A DNA stretch of 64,000 bases from Phycisphaerae bacterium (GCA_030615025.1 JAUXAB010000008.1:18514-82513), one strand, 5' to 3'; positions 16,524-26,806 are shown, counted from the first letter of the stretch. The notes: generated by a model not told the origin, from the letters alone. Translations and numbers: made by a program.

Positions 16524-17471
16524 GTGTATTGCCAAAGAACAAGTCGTCGCGAATTTCTCGGGCTTGTGGTTGGTTCGGTTGCGGTTGGCCTGGCGCCTGC
16601 ATCACTTCAAAGCAAAGATAATTCTTTCCGGCTAAAGTATATTGTTGCATCAAGTATGTACGGCCGGATGAAGCTTTCGGAAATTCTGCCAGAGGTTCGC
16701 AGGGCCGGTGCTGAGTATATTGATATCTGGCCCGAGGGTCATGCTAACCAGCGTGAACAAATCGAAGAAATGGGCAATCAACAGTTCGCGGCAATGCTGA
16801 AGCAACACCGCATCAAACTCGGTATCCTGACGCGCTATGACCTTGGGCCGTTTAATCTGAAGAACGAAATACGGGTGGCCAAAAAGCTCGGCGGTTCCAT
16901 GGTTATCTGCGGCAGCAGTGGGCCAGGAAATCTCAAAGGTGGTGCTTTGAAGGCGGCTGTCAGGAAGTTCCTCGAGAAAATGAAACCACACGTTGCCGTT
17001 GCCGAGCGGATTGGTATTACCATTGGCATAGAAAACCACGGCAATAGTTTGATTCAGTCGCCCGACTCAATGAGGTGGTTCGCCGAGTTCGCCGATTCCA
17101 GGCATATAGGTATCGCGCTGGCTCCATACCATCTGCCGCAGGCCCCGGCACTGATTGCGCGGTTAATCGCAGACCTTAACAAGAGCCTCGTACATTTCTA
17201 TGCGTGGCAGTATGGAATGGGTTGCCACAAGAAACTCCCCAAGGAGCAGGAATTGCTGCAAATGCCGGGACGCGGCAAACTGGATTTCGCACCTATTATA
17301 TCCGCATTGAAGAAAATTAATTATAGTGGCTGGACCGAAATCTTTATGCATCCCGTACCGCGGGGAATCCCAATCCGACAAACTGCAACACAGGTCACTG
17401 CTGAGATCAACCGCTCTCGCTTATACCTTGAGGCCTGCTTGACAAAGGTTTCGAATATGGAGGACAAATGA
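16524..17471 (+). CDS. Tat-exported sugar phosphate isomerase/epimerase-like TIM barrel
   Basis: The GTG start (16524) gives a twin-arginine signal, TSRREFLGLVVGSVAVGLAP. No better upstream start is visible and the ribosome site is weak. The ~290 aa mature part is an AP-endonuclease-2/xylose-isomerase-like barrel: GAEYIDIWPEGH, MVICGSSGPGNLKGG, IGITIGIENHGNSL, LVHFYAWQYGMG, and GWTEIFMHP near the end. The conserved acidic/His residues suggest divalent metal binding. Known planctomycete relatives are periplasmic and act on sugars or cyclitols; the substrate cannot be inferred. Its stop overlaps the next gene's start (ATGA), so the two are co-translated. Confidence 0.82.
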   Translation: MYCQRTSRREFLGLVVGSVAVGLAPASLQSKDNSFRLKYIVASSMYGRMKLSEILPEVRRAGAEYIDIWPEGHANQREQIEEMGNQQFAAMLKQHRIKLGILTRYDLGPFNLKNEIRVAKKLGGSMVICGSSGPGNLKGGALKAAVRKFLEKMKPHVAVAERIGITIGIENHGNSLIQSPDSMRWFAEFADSRHIGIALAPYHLPQAPALIARLIADLNKSLVHFYAWQYGMGCHKKLPKEQELLQMPGRGKLDFAPIISALKKINYSGWTEIFMHPVPRGIPIRQTATQVTAEINRSRLYLEACLTKVSNMEDK

Positions 17472-19060
17472 TGAGTGTAAAAGATGTTCTTAGGTTCTTA
17501 TCTATAACTGTTCTAACTTTGCCAACAATAGTCCAGGCGGATATCCCCCTGAACATTAGCGACCAGAGACAGGTTTTCATCGATGGACGTTTTGTCCGGG
17601 AATCCCACGGCGCCGAACTTCTCGTTCACAAACCCCGTAAGACCGGGCAAATTGTAATTGCGTGCGAAAAGCCGTGGGAGCAAAGGATGGGCCAGTACCA
17701 TTCGGTACTGTACGAAGGCGGCACTTATCATATATGGTACACCGTATACGGCGGAGCGGACAGCAACGCTGTGCCCGTAAGGAGCATTGCCTACGCAAGG
17801 TCGTCCGACGGCATCAGGTGGGAAAAGCCCGACCTCGGCCTTGTGGAAATCTACGGCACCCGCAAGAATAACATCGTACTGGGTCACGGTTTTGGTGGTA
17901 TCAAGGGAGCAACACACGGATGCATGGTTTTTCTGGACCCTCATGCACCAGCTGACCAGAGATTTCGCCTCGTCTCAAATCCGCAGGAGCTTGGCAAATA
18001 CCTGCATATATTCTCTTCCGGCGACGGCATACACTGGAAGCTGACGCACCGCAATGTTTTGAAGTTCCGCAGCGAAAAACATCACCTCGATTCACAGAAC
18101 GTAATATTCTGGGACCAGCGCATTAACAGGTACGTTGCCTATGTCCGCCGCAATCTCCGTCCTCTCGGCTCACCGGGCCGCAGTGTGGCACGGGGCAAAT
18201 CTAAAAACCTGTCCCGGTTCCCCGATGTCGAAGATTGCTCAGTTGTGCTGGGATTTGATGCTGATGACCCGGTCAATAAGGCAAAAATCCAGGTAGCTGA
18301 TTTTTATACAAATGGCACCTTCAAGTATCCATGGGCGCAGGACGCGTACTACATGTTTCCATCCGAGTATTTTCATTACATGATGTTTCTGAAGGACTTC
18401 CGCAAGGGCCAACCGGTTAACGCAGGCTCATTAGATGGCCGGTTCGCTGCGAGCCGCGACGGCATTGATTGGAAAAGATACGACAGGCGTGCCTTTGTAG
18501 AGTTGGGCATGAAGCACGAGTGGGATTCCAGGAGCATCTATATGGCTTATGGAGTTGTACCGGGTGATAATGAAAACGAGATGTTTATGTACTACTATGG
18601 CAGTAACACGCTCCACGGCTGGGACAGAGAAGACCAGCACAGAGAACGAAACAAACGCTTGCTGCGTCGGATTGGAGGAGCGCCGGAGACCGAGATACAT
18701 GCAATTGGCCGTTTGATTGTTCGCCGGGACGGGTTTGTCTCGATTAGGGCCGGTTATACCGGCGGCGAATTCCTGACCCCTGTCTTGAGTTTCAAGGGTG
18801 ATGAGCTGGCACTGAACGTGGACACATCCGCAGTTGGCCTGTTGCAGGTCGAGATCTTGGACGAGGACAAAAAGCCAATAACCGGCTACACACTCAAGGA
18901 CTGCGACCAAATCTATACCGCCAATGAAATCAATCGCGTTGTGGAATGGAACAGCAAAAGCACGGTGGCCAAATTAGCCGGCAAACCGATTCGGCTGCGC
19001 TTCGTTATACGCGATGCTGATCTGTACGCGTTTCAGTTCAGGCACCGAGCAAAGCGTTGA
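17471..19060 (+). CDS. Exported glycoside-hydrolase-like five-bladed propeller protein
   Basis: Of two adjacent ATGs (17468, 17471), the second has the better spacing to GGAGG. A signal peptide is followed by ~500 aa in which QYHSVLYEGGTYHIWYTVYG, IAYARSSDGIRWEKPDLGLV and SLDGRFAASRDGIDWKRYDR mark blades of the GH32/43/130-type propellers. The C-terminal ~130 residues form a beta-sandwich-like region (VSIRAGYTGGEFLTPVLSF). Many planctomycete proteins of this type are only labelled hypothetical; catalytic acids cannot be assigned here. Coupled to the preceding TIM-barrel gene, it suggests a two-gene carbohydrate-processing unit in the periplasm. Confidence 0.75.
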   Translation: MSVKDVLRFLSITVLTLPTIVQADIPLNISDQRQVFIDGRFVRESHGAELLVHKPRKTGQIVIACEKPWEQRMGQYHSVLYEGGTYHIWYTVYGGADSNAVPVRSIAYARSSDGIRWEKPDLGLVEIYGTRKNNIVLGHGFGGIKGATHGCMVFLDPHAPADQRFRLVSNPQELGKYLHIFSSGDGIHWKLTHRNVLKFRSEKHHLDSQNVIFWDQRINRYVAYVRRNLRPLGSPGRSVARGKSKNLSRFPDVEDCSVVLGFDADDPVNKAKIQVADFYTNGTFKYPWAQDAYYMFPSEYFHYMMFLKDFRKGQPVNAGSLDGRFAASRDGIDWKRYDRRAFVELGMKHEWDSRSIYMAYGVVPGDNENEMFMYYYGSNTLHGWDREDQHRERNKRLLRRIGGAPETEIHAIGRLIVRRDGFVSIRAGYTGGEFLTPVLSFKGDELALNVDTSAVGLLQVEILDEDKKPITGYTLKDCDQIYTANEINRVVEWNSKSTVAKLAGKPIRLRFVIRDADLYAFQFRHRAKR

Positions 19061-19540
19061 TTAGTATTACTGGAATCAAATAAGCTCTGCCATTGTAGTG
19101 CTTGTTAAGTCGAGTAGATGTACTATAGTTCTTTTTATTTAGGCATACTTTATATCCCCTTTTTCTCAGCTTTTTTGGCTTGGTGTGACTACAACCGCAA
19201 TACAACTGTACAACCTCTTATCGACCAATTCGCCAAAAACGCCCAATTTATAAGTGCCGTAATATCAGTGAGTTACAAAAAAGTGAAAATTTAGCATAGG
19301 TTTCAATGACCAATGTGACCTCTTGTGACATTCGGTAGACCAAATATCGGTTAGTGAGTAGCTGTAAGGGAACCATATTGCATCTAATCGACCGTTCACA
19401 TGCCGCAGGTTTAAGCCGTGGTACCGCAACTAAAAAAGGGCTGCAAGTCCCGATGGCCTCGGGGATCACAGCCCTTTTGTTTGAAATTACCTTTGCAGCG
19501 TACAGCTATTCAACACCAGCTGGGAATGCGCAACGAAGCC
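19061..19540. other. 480 bp convergent spacer
   Basis: AT-rich, without a convincing gene. It holds only the terminator at 19434-19480, which serves the leftward oxidoreductase gene. Confidence 0.5.
19434..19480 (-). terminator. Rho-independent terminator, possibly bidirectional
   Basis: The arms AAAAGGGCTG / CAGCCCTTTT are separated by 25 bases. On the minus strand six Ts follow the second arm, about 60 bases after the Gfo/Idh/MocA stop. The arm and loop share AAAAAAGG-C-GCAAGTCC with the terminator at 42330. Confidence 0.75.
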
Positions 19541-20932
19541 TCAGTATTCCCGATTTTTAATGATGCCCGGCTGAGGAACGGGATATCTGCCGTCGGCGTC
19601 GGGCTGCAGGGGCGCAGGAGAATCCATCGTAAACTTGTCCAGGCCGGGCGCCATCTCGTGGTCGCTGTTGAGTATCTGGTCGTAGGTGGTTTCCTGGCCG
19701 GTGTGCGCGGCCATGCGGCCAAGGCTCGTCACGAGGCTGGTATTGACACCACTTTCGGTTTCGTTGTAGGGCTTGTCGTTGCGGATGGCGTCCATCAGGT
19801 CGTTCCATTCGTTTTGATATGGATTCCGCTCTTCCGGTTTGATTTTGGATTGCCAGATCATGTTCGAGCGCTCCGTTTTCTGGCCCCTGTAAGTGCTGGA
19901 AGGCATTCCACAGTCACCGTTCTTTGAGACGATCGCTATGCCTTTAGTGCCATGGGCGTAGCTGGAGTAAATGTTTGTGCAACCCGTGATGCAGCGTCCA
20001 TCCATGAAGAATTTGCTGCCGTCGGCATACGTGTATTCCACTGAGTACGTATCGAAATTCTGGTCCACGTAAGTGATGCCTTCGGGACTCTTGCGATAAT
20101 GGCGACCGCCCACTGCCTGGGCCTTGATCGGCCAGGCGTTTTTCATCCAGCACAGATGATCGATGATGTGGATGTTAAAGTCGCTGAAATTCCCGCCGCT
20201 GGCCCAGATGAAACTGTGGAAGCGCTTTATTTGGTAAAGCAGGTCGCTGATACCGGGCGGTTTGGGCAGCGAGCGGAAGAATGCGGCCGGTCCATGCATC
20301 CGGTAGCCGCGCTGTAAAATGATGTCGCCGATTTCGCCGTCCTGGATGCGTTTAAACAGTTCCTGGAGCGCCCGGCTGTGACGTGACATCAATCCCACCC
20401 CTACTTTTAGGTTCTTCGCTGTTGCCTCTTTGCCGAGCTTGAACATCCGCCGACTCGTCGGGCCGTCCACGGTGACAGGCTTTTCCATAAAAACATTGAG
20501 GCGTTTCTTGACTGCATAGGTGAAATGCACCCAGCGGAATGCCGGAGGCGTTGCGAAGATCGCGACATCGCCCGGCCCCAGGCAATCCATCGCCTTTTTG
20601 TAAGCGTCGAAGCCCACGAACCGGTGATCCTCGGGTACATCCACCTTGTCGGCGTGCTTTTTCTTTATATTATTGTAACTGCTTTTAAGGCGACTTTCGA
20701 AGACGTCGCCCATGGCAACGAGTTTCATCGGCCCGTTCTTTACTGACAGGGCGTTCGAGGCTGCGCCGGTGCCCCGGCCGCCGCAGCCGACCAGGGCCAG
20801 CTTAATAGTATTGTTCTCTCCTGCGTAAACGCGAGGAACGATACTTGCTGCCAGGGCCGAAGTCGCGGCGATTCGGCCGGTGTCCTTCAAGAACTCACGG
20901 CGTGACGTGCTCTTGTTAGTAATGTCGCTCAT
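19541..20932 (-). CDS. Tat-exported Gfo/Idh/MocA family oxidoreductase
   Basis: ATG 20932 has GGAGGA 9 nt upstream and opens a Tat signal (STSRREFLKDTGRIAATSAL, then ...VPRVYAG). A Rossmann motif follows (LALVGCGGRGTGAA), then GDVAIFATPPAFR and KRLNVFMEKPVTVDG; the EKP lysine is the family's conserved catalytic residue. The C-terminal alpha/beta domain contains GGNFSDFNIHIIDHLCWMKN with the usual His. Length 463 aa is normal for the planctomycete exported group. It probably oxidises or isomerises a sugar with a tightly bound nicotinamide cofactor in the periplasm. The context with TIM-barrel and glycosidase-like genes supports sugar processing. Confidence 0.9.
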   Translation of the reverse strand: MSDITNKSTSRREFLKDTGRIAATSALAASIVPRVYAGENNTIKLALVGCGGRGTGAASNALSVKNGPMKLVAMGDVFESRLKSSYNNIKKKHADKVDVPEDHRFVGFDAYKKAMDCLGPGDVAIFATPPAFRWVHFTYAVKKRLNVFMEKPVTVDGPTSRRMFKLGKEATAKNLKVGVGLMSRHSRALQELFKRIQDGEIGDIILQRGYRMHGPAAFFRSLPKPPGISDLLYQIKRFHSFIWASGGNFSDFNIHIIDHLCWMKNAWPIKAQAVGGRHYRKSPEGITYVDQNFDTYSVEYTYADGSKFFMDGRCITGCTNIYSSYAHGTKGIAIVSKNGDCGMPSSTYRGQKTERSNMIWQSKIKPEERNPYQNEWNDLMDAIRNDKPYNETESGVNTSLVTSLGRMAAHTGQETTYDQILNSDHEMAPGLDKFTMDSPAPLQPDADGRYPVPQPGIIKNREY

Positions 20933-21331
20933 AACGGTTTTCCTCCAAACTGAATGGTTTCAACTTCAAATACACATTTGCTCCGGGAATTGCTGTTTCC
21001 CTTCGGCCTAAACGTCGTATAGGCCACACTATGCACTATTATAGCAATCGCACAGCAACTTACAAGTGTGTTTTTTCACATCGTAGTATGAAAGTGTATC
21101 CACCGATTCTCGGGGATTCCTTGGACCGGTCCCATCAGCCAATCAGCGTACTGGGCCGCGCAAGAAACACCCCGAAATAGCACCTTTTTCGTGAGTTGAC
21201 TCCTACAACTTCGCTACAACTGGAATGCTCGTTATCTGACAATTCGATAAAAATTCGCATTTCATAAATTCTGTAGCAACAATTAGTTATAGAAAACATG
21301 AAATTTGTAAACATTTTCAGTGACCGAAAAG
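20933..21331. other. 399 bp spacer, nothing recognised
   Basis: AT-rich region between two leftward genes; no gene, hairpin with T tract or repeat family was seen. Confidence 0.4.
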
Positions 21332-22222
21332 TCAAGCTGGGCCCACCCAGAATCTCTGCAGTATTATACCCCCCACAATCAAGACCAGGCCTATTACCGT
21401 CGAGAAAAGGATTTTTTCGCCAACCACAAAAGAAATCAAAACAAGGGCAAAAAACGGAACTAAATAGATTAGGTTCGCAACATGCACCGTTGTCTTCGAT
21501 AGTCTTAATGCCTTTAGCCACACCAAAAAAGTAATCCCCATTTCAAATAATCCAACATAAGCTGCGCCGAGAATGCCGTTACGATTTGGGATTTTCACCT
21601 CTGAAAAAAGTAAGATTGACAGAAATATAAAAACGGTCCCGAATGCAAAATTAACAAATAGCCTGACAGCCTCATCACGCTTATCCTTTACGTTATAAAT
21701 CCAGAATAGCGCCCAGATTACCGAGCTGCCTGAAGCTAACAATACTCCCGCAGTGTTGGTAAACCTGAATCCTAAGATGTCTCCTTCTGTTGCAATTACA
21801 AACACGCCGATAAAGCTGATGACTATAGCAAGAATGCTCCTTGGCTTGATTCTCTGATGCAGTATCGGTATCGACAACAAAACAAGCATAATCGGCCAAA
21901 TGAAATTTAACGTTACTGCTTCCTGTGCCTTGAGTATTGAGTATGCGTTAATCAAGATAACGTAGTAAAGGAAAGGATTGAGAAAACCCAGCAGAGCAGA
22001 ACGCAAATAATCCCGGCTTGTGAAGGCTTTTAGTAGTTTTAGCTTTTTCAGAAACAGTAAATAAAGAAAAAGAAAAACAGATGCCACAAATGAGGCGTAA
22101 AACAAAAGACTAAGAACATCTAAATAGCGTAAAGAAATCTTGAAGGCAGAAGCAATGGTAGACCATAACAAAACCGTAACGCAAGCATAAAGATAAGCCC
22201 TCTTTTGTTTTTCCATGTTCAA
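21332..22222 (-). CDS. EamA/DMT superfamily transporter
   Basis: 296 aa with about ten hydrophobic segments and the two-fold EamA repeat: ACVTVLLWSTIASAFKISLR at the start, LNFIWPIMLVLLSIPILHQR at the end of the first half, and MGITFLVWLKALRLSKTTVH in the second half. An inner-membrane exporter of metabolites (amino acids, nucleotides or similar). ATG 22222 or 22216 could be the start; neither has a strong ribosome site. Stands alone. Confidence 0.88.
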   Translation of the reverse strand: MNMEKQKRAYLYACVTVLLWSTIASAFKISLRYLDVLSLLFYASFVASVFLFLYLLFLKKLKLLKAFTSRDYLRSALLGFLNPFLYYVILINAYSILKAQEAVTLNFIWPIMLVLLSIPILHQRIKPRSILAIVISFIGVFVIATEGDILGFRFTNTAGVLLASGSSVIWALFWIYNVKDKRDEAVRLFVNFAFGTVFIFLSILLFSEVKIPNRNGILGAAYVGLFEMGITFLVWLKALRLSKTTVHVANLIYLVPFFALVLISFVVGEKILFSTVIGLVLIVGGIILQRFWVGPA

Positions 22223-22348
22223 GCAAATTATATGTTTACATCGTCAGTAAAATGGTAGTTTCGGGCGTGTTCTGTAAGGTGCATCTTCGGCTCCGGAGTT
22301 CCTGCAATTTGCCTATCTAACAGAGGTAAAGGACATCAGGGCCCCGGT

Positions 22349-22912
22349 TTAAAGCCCTAACTTTTCAGATATGCCCTGCATCGCGCAAACAACCGTTTCT
22401 ATGTGCTCGTTCAACTCGACGCCGAGTTCCTCAGCCCCTCGCTCAATTATTTCCCTGTCCACGCCGGCGGCGAAAGATTTCTCCTTCCACTTCTTGACGA
22501 CCGACCGGACCTTAACATCTGCCAGCTTCTTCGATGGTCGAACAAGCGCCACCGCTACAATCAGGCCGGTAAGCTCGTCGACGGCGTAAATGCACTTCTT
22601 CAGAGCCGTATCGCGGCTTGCACCGGTGTGTTCCGCGTGGGCCAAAATTGCCTCCGTCAAATCGTCACAGAATCCCTGTTCTTTCAGATATGCTATGCCT
22701 TTGAATGGATGGTCGCCCAGGTCGGGATACTTTTCATAATCGAAGTCATGAAGAAGCCCGACGATACCCCACCTGTCCGGGTCCTCCCCGAATTTAGCGG
22801 CGTATGCTCTCATCGCTGCCTCAACAGCGTAGGCGTGTTTTCTGAGGTTCTTATTTGTCGTCCAATCCTCTAAAATCCGCTCTGCTTCGCTTCTGTCCGG
22901 CCAGTTACCCAT
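22349..22912 (-). CDS. HD-domain hydrolase (HDIG type)
   Basis: ATG 22912 is chosen because AAGGGG lies 5-10 nt upstream and the MGNWPDRSEAERIL start is typical. The 187 aa protein has KNLRKHAYAVEAAMRAYA, then GIVGLLHDFDYEKYPDLGDH and HPFKGIAYL, then ILAHAEH, and DELTGLIVAVALVRP: the full H...HD...H...D metal set of small HDIG hydrolases. Family members are cytoplasmic phosphohydrolases; the substrate is unknown. Confidence 0.88.
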   Translation of the reverse strand: MGNWPDRSEAERILEDWTTNKNLRKHAYAVEAAMRAYAAKFGEDPDRWGIVGLLHDFDYEKYPDLGDHPFKGIAYLKEQGFCDDLTEAILAHAEHTGASRDTALKKCIYAVDELTGLIVAVALVRPSKKLADVKVRSVVKKWKEKSFAAGVDREIIERGAEELGVELNEHIETVVCAMQGISEKLGL

Positions 22913-23097
22913 AATATGCCCCTTACCTTTCTTGTTCTTCAAAATAATGCAAGCTGCGATAATGCTACCGCACGAACGCACGGTTTACAACCTAAAAAGC
23001 TGGATTCAAACACTCCTATCGGATAAGCTATGCAAAATAAAGATGAACATCACCGCCGGCTTCACACAACAGTCGACCCATATTAGCGAGACCTGCT

Positions 23098-24627
23098 ATG
23101 AGAATACTCTTTGTACGAACACCCAGATACGTTTGGCCGTTCAATAGCGAGACAAGTGCATTTTGGCAGCCTCTGGGTTTCATGTCGCTTGCCGGCCAGC
23201 TCGAAGCTGCGCGCCCGCACTTTTCCATCAAAATAATTGATTGTGCAGCAAGCAAAATCGGATGGAAAACACTCTTTTCCACTCTCAACTCCGACTGGCC
23301 GGATGTAATCTGTCTCGGCGAAGAAACAGTTTCATCACATGAAGCGATGCGATTAGCCGGTTACGTCAAGAAACAACGCCCAGCCACCATTGTTATCGCA
23401 GGCGGTGTATTTTTTAGCTATGCAGCAGAGCAGTCCATTAGAGCCGACTGCATAGATTACATCGTCCATGGCGAAGGTGAAATTACCCTGTTGGAGTTGC
23501 TCGCCGCAATTGTTGACCAGCGCGACATAAAAAGCGTCAGGGGTATATCTTACAGGCACAACGGCCAGCTCATCAGGACCGCTGACCGCCCGCCCATACC
23601 TGATATGGACACTTTACCAATGCCTGCATGGTCGAAAGTGCCGATGCATCTCTACGGCCTTGGGGCAAAAAACCACCCGGGGCTGGTTTCAATAGAACAC
23701 AGTCGCGGCTGCACAGACAATTGCAGCTTCTGCACCCTCTGGAAGCACATGGGAAAGCTCTCCAGAGATGGCAAGACCATAAAACCTTACTATCGCACCA
23801 AGTCTGCCGAAAGGTCTCTGGATGAGGTCGCAAGGCTTGTCCGCGATTTCGACAGGTCAACCTTTGGCTGGGTCGATCCGACCTGGAATGCCGACCCAAA
23901 GTGGACCGACGAATTTTGCGATGCTTTATTAAAGCGTAATATAAAAATACGACAAACCGCCTGGCTCAGGGCCGATTGCGTCGTTCGGGACGAAGAGCTT
24001 GGCATCCTCGAAAAGGCCGTTCGCGCAGGACTCTTCCAGGTTATGATCGGCGTTGAAAGGCCGGACGAGCCTGGTCTGAAAGAATTGAACAAGCACTCAA
24101 ACGGCCCCGATATAACCGCCAAGGCCTTCGAGATATTCCGTAAAAAATACCCAGGCGTTTTTACCATCGGCTCGGTCATATTCGGGCTTTGGGATGAAAC
24201 TAAAAAATCACTTGGTGAGCTTTCAAGATACCAGTATAAAGTGGGCATGGACTACTGCTTCTTCATCCCGCTGACACCGAATCCGGGCACAAAAGTCTAT
24301 GAAGATGCTCGCAAACGCGGAATAATAGAAGTTACCGACCGCCGTGCTTACAATTTTCACACGCCGGTTATGCGGACCAGGCGGTTCTCGGCCAGGCATC
24401 TCGAAACACTTTATTTCAAACTACTATATAAGGTAAGTTTCGATAGAATCGTTTACCTTTTGAGGGAATTTCTTGCTCTGCGAGACAGGCGGCGAAAAAG
24501 AGTCTTCAAGTCATTGTGCAAGTATGGACTACAGATCACAACAAGATACATCGCCGGTAGATTACGACACCCCTTTAGCAATAAGCCGACGATATATTCC
24601 CGTAAACCTAAATGGTATGACTCATGA
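23098..24627 (+). CDS. B12-binding-domain radical SAM protein
   Basis: 509 aa. The N-terminal ~190 residues are a cobalamin-binding-like Rossmann region (MRILFVRTPRYVWPF, WPDVICLGEETVSSHEAMRL, IVHGEGEITLLELLAAI). The radical SAM core follows with EHSRGCTDNCSFCTLW (about residues 200-214), then MIGVERPDEPGLKELNKHS. The C-terminus is short and basic. The product class (methylase, cyclase or other) cannot be told. Its TGA overlaps the next gene's ATG, so it is co-translated with a small DUF2085 membrane protein. Confidence 0.88.
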   Translation: MRILFVRTPRYVWPFNSETSAFWQPLGFMSLAGQLEAARPHFSIKIIDCAASKIGWKTLFSTLNSDWPDVICLGEETVSSHEAMRLAGYVKKQRPATIVIAGGVFFSYAAEQSIRADCIDYIVHGEGEITLLELLAAIVDQRDIKSVRGISYRHNGQLIRTADRPPIPDMDTLPMPAWSKVPMHLYGLGAKNHPGLVSIEHSRGCTDNCSFCTLWKHMGKLSRDGKTIKPYYRTKSAERSLDEVARLVRDFDRSTFGWVDPTWNADPKWTDEFCDALLKRNIKIRQTAWLRADCVVRDEELGILEKAVRAGLFQVMIGVERPDEPGLKELNKHSNGPDITAKAFEIFRKKYPGVFTIGSVIFGLWDETKKSLGELSRYQYKVGMDYCFFIPLTPNPGTKVYEDARKRGIIEVTDRRAYNFHTPVMRTRRFSARHLETLYFKLLYKVSFDRIVYLLREFLALRDRRRKRVFKSLCKYGLQITTRYIAGRLRHPFSNKPTIYSRKPKWYDS

Positions 24628-25208
24628 GTGTCATCAGTTACGTATTTTCGTTTTTGTGCAGCCAGGATGCATCACGGTCCTTTGCAATCGGCGGCCACTT
24701 GCTGCCTTTTTGCCAGAGGTGCACAGGCGTATATCTGGGTTTGGGAATCAGTTTTGTTTATTTACTTGCAAGTCGCCATTATAAAAAAGGTCTGCCGCCA
24801 CGAAGCATCATTTATGTAAACATTGCAAGTTTACTGATAATGCCTGTATTCGGCTTTCATTTTCTTGACCCCGGCTCCGCGTGGCGGTTCTGGAGCGGCC
24901 TTATTTTTGGAAACGCCATCGCCTCTCTACTCCTGCCCGCTGCTTCAATAATATGTAACCGGGGCAGGACTTTCGGCCAATACACAAAAGTTTCAACATC
25001 TTCGTTTTTTGTACTTTTTGCCTTCTTAAATACGATACCGCTCTGGTTCCCGATACAGTCCCGGTTCTTTTATTATGCTGTACTTACATTGGCATTCACA
25101 GGATTGCTCTGCGTTCTATTTTGTATCGTGGCAGTAATAGTCTTTTTGATAAAAAGAAAGATGGTCTCATTAATTTCGACCCTGATTTCTCTCGTGCAAA
25201 ACAAATAA
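24624..25208 (+). CDS. DUF2085 integral membrane protein
   Basis: 194 aa. The N-terminal motif CSQDASRSFAIGGHLLPFCQ followed by RCTGVYLG is the signature of DUF2085, with two or three Cys conserved near the membrane. Five or six hydrophobic helices follow. Function unknown. The ATGA overlap with the radical SAM gene suggests the two act in one process, perhaps a membrane-associated modification. Confidence 0.85.
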   Translation: MSVISYVFSFLCSQDASRSFAIGGHLLPFCQRCTGVYLGLGISFVYLLASRHYKKGLPPRSIIYVNIASLLIMPVFGFHFLDPGSAWRFWSGLIFGNAIASLLLPAASIICNRGRTFGQYTKVSTSSFFVLFAFLNTIPLWFPIQSRFFYYAVLTLAFTGLLCVLFCIVAVIVFLIKRKMVSLISTLISLVQNK

Positions 25209-25381
25209 AATTTGTTAGAATAGAGCGTGGCGAAGAAATAAAAAAGCCTGAAAGTATTTGGGGCTCAAGTTCCATAAAAAGGGGCACAGTTCCAAAAAAC
25301 CCGAACTATTTGAATCAGATTAGCAAAACAAATCTGCAAAGCCAAGACGGAGTTGCTTGTTTAAGCTGGAATGATCATCGA

Positions 25382-26806
25382 CTAACCTAACTCTGAAGGA
25401 CGTAGCCACTCGTCAATTTTTTCTGTGATTTGGCGTGCCTTTGTGTCGTCTATTCCAATGACATATACGCGGCAGAGCTTTGGTTTCAAGCGACTCATAT
25501 AATGCAAAACACTGCTTTTATCTGCAAGCAAATTCGTTATTTCGCCGGATCTTTTCTTTACCTTCACCAACTCTCTGAGCACCTGTTCTTTGCTGTCATA
25601 GAGCTTTCCGGCCTCAGCCAAGCTCATAAACGGATGTACTTTTTCAAACTCAGGTCCCTTAATATCCTTGAAAATCCACCGGTCTTCAGGTATCCCAATA
25701 TTTGCGTCCTTTGCAAACTCCTTGACCTTATCGCTCCATCCCCTCCTTAATACAGCGTATTCTCCGCTGGGATTACTATCATTGAACGTGAGCTCGGAAA
25801 TCTCATAGACAAGTTTTGGGGGCTTACGCAATTTAACTGCCCTGCACAAAGCGGCGAGCGTCTTATCCGTCCTGTCGTTCGCGTGCTTGTCGATGAGTTT
25901 ATCCAAATATCCATCGTCGAAAGCTAAAAACTCATCGGAATCAGCCCGGGCCATTTTCTCAATGTCCTCACCGGACTTATATATCTTGCCTTTCTCCCAA
26001 AGTATAAAAACAATCTTCCTGATCATCTCTTCGAAAGCAAATACTGTTTTATGCATGTAAACAGTGTTGAACATGAAATAACGACCCATTAGCATATGCT
26101 CAATTGAACTTCTCGCCTTTGCGCGGACGACTATCTCCTTGTCAATTAGCTCAAGGTTGTTCACGATGTAGTTGAGGTCAACCCTGCCGTAAGGAAGGCC
26201 TGTATTAAAAGAATCTCGCACCAGATAATCCAGTCTGTCTACATCCAGGCTTGCATTGAGCAGGGGAGGGATTTCTATATGTTCACCTCTGACAATAGCT
26301 ACGATGTCCTTCGGGTCAATGTCGTTTCCTTTCAGTTTTTCCCTTATGTCTTTTCGTTCGGTAATAACGATCTCTCCCAGCCTATCGTGTTTCGGATACT
26401 CCTTGGGTTGAGAAGCATCTTCTACTTCGCTTTGACCTTTTTTGCGCATGTACTTTTGTTCTGAGCCCCAGTAAATTTTTTCCATAAGATGAGAGTAAGG
26501 GTAATGGCCGATATCATGCAATAAGGCTGCTATGCGCTGTTTGCGGAAGTCCTCCTCAGATACAACATTTTTGTCTTTGCTCTGAAAAGATTCGAGGATG
26601 CGGCTCATTATGTGCATAACGCCCAAGGAGTGTTCAAAACGACTGTGTCTGGCATTGGGATATACCATATAGGCGAATCCAAGCTGCTTAATACCTCTCA
26701 GTCGTTGGAAAGTAGGTGTGTCAATAAGTTCGGTTTCTAATTTACTTAGGCCAATATCGCCGTGTACTGGATCAATAATTATCTTATGGCGGAATTTATC
26801 TTCCAT
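25382..26806 (-). CDS. HD superfamily phosphohydrolase (COG1078/YwfO-like)
   Basis: 474 aa. PVHGDIGLSKLETELIDTP and FQRLRGIKQLG open the protein, as in dGTPase-related COG1078 enzymes. NARHSRFEHSLGVMHI, AALLHDIGHYPYSH and SLDVDRLDYLVRDSFNTGLP provide the HD metal site. The C-terminal ~150 residues (YEISELTFNDSNPSGEYAVL onwards) are less conserved. Probable nucleotide (dNTP or NTP) triphosphohydrolase or phosphohydrolase in the cytoplasm. It lies 20 bases downstream of a YwgA-like gene on the same strand; from memory the same two families sit close together in Bacillus (ywfO/ywgA). Confidence 0.88.
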   Translation of the reverse strand: MEDKFRHKIIIDPVHGDIGLSKLETELIDTPTFQRLRGIKQLGFAYMVYPNARHSRFEHSLGVMHIMSRILESFQSKDKNVVSEEDFRKQRIAALLHDIGHYPYSHLMEKIYWGSEQKYMRKKGQSEVEDASQPKEYPKHDRLGEIVITERKDIREKLKGNDIDPKDIVAIVRGEHIEIPPLLNASLDVDRLDYLVRDSFNTGLPYGRVDLNYIVNNLELIDKEIVVRAKARSSIEHMLMGRYFMFNTVYMHKTVFAFEEMIRKIVFILWEKGKIYKSGEDIEKMARADSDEFLAFDDGYLDKLIDKHANDRTDKTLAALCRAVKLRKPPKLVYEISELTFNDSNPSGEYAVLRRGWSDKVKEFAKDANIGIPEDRWIFKDIKGPEFEKVHPFMSLAEAGKLYDSKEQVLRELVKVKKRSGEITNLLADKSSVLHYMSRLKPKLCRVYVIGIDDTKARQITEKIDEWLRPSELG